Below are positions 61,139 to 64,000 of a DNA stretch of 64,000 nt, in pieces. How positions within the stretch are numbered: position 1 is the stretch's first letter; every line of letters begins with the position of its first letter. The DNA is from Sphingomonadales bacterium (GTDB taxonomy: Bacteria; Bacteroidota; Bacteroidia; Chitinophagales; Chitinophagaceae). The stretch is from the NCBI GenBank assembly GCA_016872195.1, contig VHAT01000002.1, positions 1-64,000 on the forward strand. The letters are read 5' to 3'. Below the pieces are notes generated by a model, which had not been told where the DNA came from, ran no database searches, and saw nothing but the letters and a program-made list of their open reading frames with translations. The position numbers and the translations under genes are program-made.

Positions 61139-62863
61139 ATGAACAAAAATCGTATCCTTCTAGTCGTAACGGTAGCGCTTCTTCAACTGACCGTATTTGC
61201 ACAAACACATTTGACCGCAGTAAGAAAAGAGGTCCCAAAAGGCTGGCACTTACTCGATCAACGAGATAGTGGTTATGCCGGCATTAGCCTTGACAAAGCC
61301 TATGCCTATTTGCGCAGCCAACAACGGAAAAGTCAGCCCGTTATCGTGGCCGTCATTGACTCGGGCATTGACACGCTGCACGAAGACCTGCGCGCTGTGC
61401 TGTGGACAAATCCAAAGGAAGTGCCCGGAAACGGCATAGATGATGATAAGAATGGATACATCGATGATATACATGGCTGGAATTTCTTAGGAGGAAAAGA
61501 TGGACGCAATGTCGAAAAAGATTCTTACGAGGCAGCACGCGTTTATCATAAATACAAATCCGAATTTGAGAACATCGATCCCTTGGTCGTTAAGTTTAAT
61601 AAAGAAAGTTTCTATTTATACAATGCATGGGTTCGCGCCAAGCAAGAAGTGGCTGGCGAACAAAAAGGAAATGGGGCCGAGATGATCATGATGAAAAGGG
61701 CCTATGGAAATTTATTGAAAAGTGATAGCCTATTGCGCAAAGCGCTAGGCAAAGACACCTTTTTAGGAAAGGAATTATCTGACTACCGGTCAGAGCAAAG
61801 TGATGTTAAAAAAGCACGTTCTGCGCTCTATAATCTGATGCTCAACAATGAAGCGCTCGACGTTACCAATGTAGAATTCTTAACGGGTTTTGGCGATTAT
61901 ATACGGGCCATGGAACAAAAGGAAGAAGCGGCCGAGAAAGCACCTGAAAATTTTCGCGGAGACATCGTCAAGGATAATTATCAGGACTTCAAGGATCGTT
62001 TCTACGGGAATAATGATATAATGGCTACCGAAAAGTCGGCCTTACATGGCACGCACGTATCCGGTATCATTGCTGCCAGTCGTGAGAATAAAAAAGGGAC
62101 TGACGGCGTGGCCGATAATGTAAAGATCATGACACTGCGGGCGGTCCCAGATGGAGACGAACATGACAAGGATATTGCACTGGCCATTCGTTATGCGGTT
62201 GATAATGGAGCCCAGATCATAAACATGAGCTTTGGCAAAAGTTATTCACCCGAAAAGAAATGGGTAGACGAAGCCGTTGCGTATGCGGCCCAGAAGGGAG
62301 TACTGCTCGTGCATGCCGCCGGTAACGATGCCAAAAATCTTGATACTACGTATAACTACCCTTCTCCCCTTTCACTCGAGGGAAATCGGCCGGAAAACTG
62401 GATCACCGTAGGAGCGAGTGGCGATCCGGGTGCCGGGGGATATACCGCCTCTTTTTCGAACTACGGAAAAACAGAGGTAGATGTTTTTGCTCCCGGTGTC
62501 AAGATCTATGCACCCGTGCCAGGAGGAAATACCTACCAGTTCTTGCAAGGCACCAGTATGGCCTCTCCTGTTGTAGCCGGTGTGGCCGCACTTTTACTGG
62601 AATACTTTCCTACGCTTAGCGCCAGACAGCTAAAACAAGTGATAGAGCAATCGTCCGTTCCGCTGAAAGATTCTGTCCGTCACCCCGGTACAGGAGAAAA
62701 AGTACTGCTGAGTGATCTAAGCAAAACAGGTGGAATTGTCAACGCCTACGAAGCGGTCAAATTAGCGGCCACGATCAAAGGGGAAAGAAAACTACCCGTA
62801 ACAACGTCTACTCCGCAAACCAAACCAGCAGCGGCACCGGTAAAAAAGACCAAGGGCTTCTAA
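61139..62863 (+). CDS. S8 subtilisin-family serine protease with a large insert
   Basis: 574 residues. Signal peptide (MNKNRILLVVTVALLQLTVFAQ), so exported. The triad is D74 (AVIDSGIDTLHED), H303 (LHGTHVSGII) and S473 (GTSMASPVVAG), with oxyanion Asn in HAAGNDAKN. Between D74 and H303 lie about 230 residues, mostly charged helical, against about 30 in subtilisin; the first 60 include GDGIDDDKNGYIDDIHGWNF, an apparent calcium-loop-like Asp/Gly/Asn stretch. The tail is Pro/Thr/Lys-rich. Target unknown. Co-transcribed with the ALDH gene by spacing. Confidence 0.9.
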   Translation: MNKNRILLVVTVALLQLTVFAQTHLTAVRKEVPKGWHLLDQRDSGYAGISLDKAYAYLRSQQRKSQPVIVAVIDSGIDTLHEDLRAVLWTNPKEVPGNGIDDDKNGYIDDIHGWNFLGGKDGRNVEKDSYEAARVYHKYKSEFENIDPLVVKFNKESFYLYNAWVRAKQEVAGEQKGNGAEMIMMKRAYGNLLKSDSLLRKALGKDTFLGKELSDYRSEQSDVKKARSALYNLMLNNEALDVTNVEFLTGFGDYIRAMEQKEEAAEKAPENFRGDIVKDNYQDFKDRFYGNNDIMATEKSALHGTHVSGIIAASRENKKGTDGVADNVKIMTLRAVPDGDEHDKDIALAIRYAVDNGAQIINMSFGKSYSPEKKWVDEAVAYAAQKGVLLVHAAGNDAKNLDTTYNYPSPLSLEGNRPENWITVGASGDPGAGGYTASFSNYGKTEVDVFAPGVKIYAPVPGGNTYQFLQGTSMASPVVAGVAALLLEYFPTLSARQLKQVIEQSSVPLKDSVRHPGTGEKVLLSDLSKTGGIVNAYEAVKLAATIKGERKLPVTTSTPQTKPAAAPVKKTKGF

Positions 62864-62908
62864 GTATGCTTCCCAAAGGGAATGCGATCTTGAAAGCAGG
62901 AGCTTTGT

Positions 62909-62916
62909 TATATTTG
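62909..62916 (+). promoter_or_regulatory. -7 box TATATTTG of accD
   Basis: Exact TAnnTTTG, 16 bases before the ATG at 62933. Confidence 0.6.
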
Positions 62917-62932
62917 TCCCATAAGAAAGACC

Positions 62933-63847
62933 ATGGCTAAGAAAATTGAAGATCTTGATGTAAATCTGACTGGCGAAGGCTCTTCTTCGGAAGAGCCCCG
63001 AAGCAGTTGGTTCAAACGCATCAAAAAAGGGATCGTAACCCGGACCTCCGAAAAAATGGAGACACCCGAAGGGTTATGGAATAAGTGTCCGGAGTGTAGC
63101 CATATCTGTACCTCGCACGATCTAAAAGACAATTGGCATATTTGTCCTAAATGCCAATATCACTTTCGAATTGATAGTGAAACGTATTTCCAGATCATTT
63201 TCGACGATAGCCAGTATACCGAACTTTTTGATTCGATCCGAAGCAAAGATTTTTTAGCGTTTACCGACCTTAAGCCCTATCAAAAACGGCTCGAGGATAT
63301 CTGGAGCAAGACCGACCTGAAAGATTCCATGCGAGTGGCCACGGGTAAGGTCAATGGAAAAAATTTGGTGATCGCCTGCATGGATTTTGAGTTTATTGGC
63401 GGATCGCTGGGCAGTGTGATGGGCGAGAAATTTGCCAGAGCCGTTGACCATTGCATTGCACACCGCAGTCCCTATCTAGTCATCTCCAAAAGTGGTGGCG
63501 CCCGGATGATGGAAAGTGCCTTCTCACTAATGCAGCTTGCCAAGACCAGCGGTAAACTCTCACAGCTAAGCGATGCTAAACTGCCCTACATTTCCCTTCT
63601 TACCGACCCTACTTTCGGCGGAATATCCGCTTCTTTTGGTATGCTGGGCGATCTGAATATCGCAGAGCCCGGCGCCTTGATCGGATTTGCCGGACCCCGC
63701 GTAATCAAAGAGACCATAAAAAAAGATCTCCCCGAAGGATTCCAACGTTCCGAATTTATTTTAGAGCACGGGTTTTTGGATTTTATCGTACCCCGCAACG
63801 AACTCAGACAAAAACTCTCGACACTTATTACGATGTTCGAACAATAG
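62933..63847 (+). CDS. accD: Acetyl-CoA carboxylase carboxyltransferase subunit beta
   Basis: 304 residues. It moves carboxyl from biotin to acetyl-CoA, the first committed step of fatty-acid synthesis, with AccA. A four-cysteine zinc ribbon (CPECSHI, CPKCQYH, about 51-75) is followed by the crotonase-like carboxyltransferase core (GGSLGSVMGEKFARAVDH, SKSGGARMMESAFSLMQLAK, LLTDPTFGGISASFGMLGD). About 22 acidic/Ser-rich residues precede the usual start at SWFKRIKKGI; the -7 box upstream supports the long start. Followed by smpB after 27 bases. Confidence 0.95.
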   Translation: MAKKIEDLDVNLTGEGSSSEEPRSSWFKRIKKGIVTRTSEKMETPEGLWNKCPECSHICTSHDLKDNWHICPKCQYHFRIDSETYFQIIFDDSQYTELFDSIRSKDFLAFTDLKPYQKRLEDIWSKTDLKDSMRVATGKVNGKNLVIACMDFEFIGGSLGSVMGEKFARAVDHCIAHRSPYLVISKSGGARMMESAFSLMQLAKTSGKLSQLSDAKLPYISLLTDPTFGGISASFGMLGDLNIAEPGALIGFAGPRVIKETIKKDLPEGFQRSEFILEHGFLDFIVPRNELRQKLSTLITMFEQ

Positions 63848-63874
63848 TCCGAACCATTCGGCAACGTTTTCTTT

Positions 63875-64000
63875 ATGCAAGCCCTTCAAAACAGACAGGC
63901 AGTCTATGATTATTTTATTGATACACGCTACCAAGCGGGTATGGTCTTGTTGGGCACCGAAGTAAAATCGCTTCGAGAAGGCAAGGCCAGCTTCAACGAT
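63875..64000 (+). CDS. smpB: SsrA-binding protein SmpB, 5' end
   Basis: The first 42 residues before the window ends: [20 protein letters not shown] then [22 protein letters not shown]. NRxAxxDYFI and [22 protein letters not shown] are SmpB signatures. SmpB delivers tmRNA to stalled ribosomes. Too short for the ORF track; the remaining two thirds lie beyond the window. Confidence 0.9.
   Translation, partial: MQALQNRQAVYDYFIDTRYQAGMVLLGTEVKSLREGKASFND

Noticed and set aside
62864-62900. Terminator after the S8 protease gene (TTCCC-AAA-GGGAA)
   Set aside because: Stem is only five pairs with a three-base loop and there is no T-run.

Overview
The window is a gene-dense piece of chromosome from a member of the Bacteroidota, most likely a Chitinophagaceae-type bacterium. 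The lineage is inferred from Bacteroidota-typical families (DUF1599 opposite folP, DUF2141, DUF4270, GSCFA, a TonB receptor with a carboxypeptidase-like plug-side domain, two-CBM20 4-alpha-glucanotransferase), from the near absence of Shine-Dalgarno sites, and from about twenty -7 boxes of the form TAnnTTTG. I see 56 genes; the first and last are cut by the window edges. I found no rRNA, tRNA, insertion sequence, phage, CRISPR array or integron, and no gene-free stretch longer than 300 bases.

Layout. 1-5.8 kb: a truncated serine-hydrolase lipoprotein divergent from serA, then gyrA with a downstream TPR protein. 5.9-10.1 kb: a saccharopine-dehydrogenase-family gene, and the leftward cluster pdhA - membrane TPR protein - LutA-like protein - EVE protein. 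10.1-15.4 kb: recF-DUF721 (DciA-like), DUF1599, folP, nrnA-FKBP, ndk. 15.5-21.7 kb: DUF2141, a UbiD-type decarboxylase, a dipeptide epimerase and malQ. 21.8-28.0 kb: thrS-infC, then a large zinc metalloprotease with its own terminator, then rpmI-rplT with its own promoter. 28.1-32.5 kb: two tandem paralogous secreted proteins and a TonB receptor. 32.6-38.7 kb: an ABC-F ATPase and a thiolase-hutI-ftcD operon. 38.8-46 kb: RRM protein, pullulanase, GMC oxidoreductase with its subunit 3, dnaG, a DUF3052-like protein. 46.2-50.5 kb: plsY, prmA, pnp, rpsO. 50.5-58.5 kb: miaE, a NahK-like kinase, rlmB-HMG-CoA lyase-GSCFA, metK, DUF4270 and a lone GT5 domain. 58.5-64 kb: a flippase-like membrane protein, an ALDH7-type dehydrogenase, an S8 protease, accD and the start of smpB.

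Function. Most genes are core information processing (replication, ribosome, tRNA charging and modification, RNA turnover) and central metabolism. Around this there is amino-acid catabolism: histidine (hutI, ftcD), probably lysine by the saccharopine route (the saccharopine DH family gene and the ALDH7 gene, 53 kb apart), and leucine (HMG-CoA lyase). Alpha-glucan use is represented by pullulanase and malQ.

The most unusual observations are: the metalloprotease that splits infC from rpmI-rplT; a 27-bp palindrome lying on the predicted malQ start point; promoters placed so close to start codons that several messages should be leaderless; a 75-bp antisense overlap of the RRM and pullulanase genes; and the pnp terminator whose U-tract touches the prmA start codon. 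I did not find a clear-cut novel defence or mobile system.
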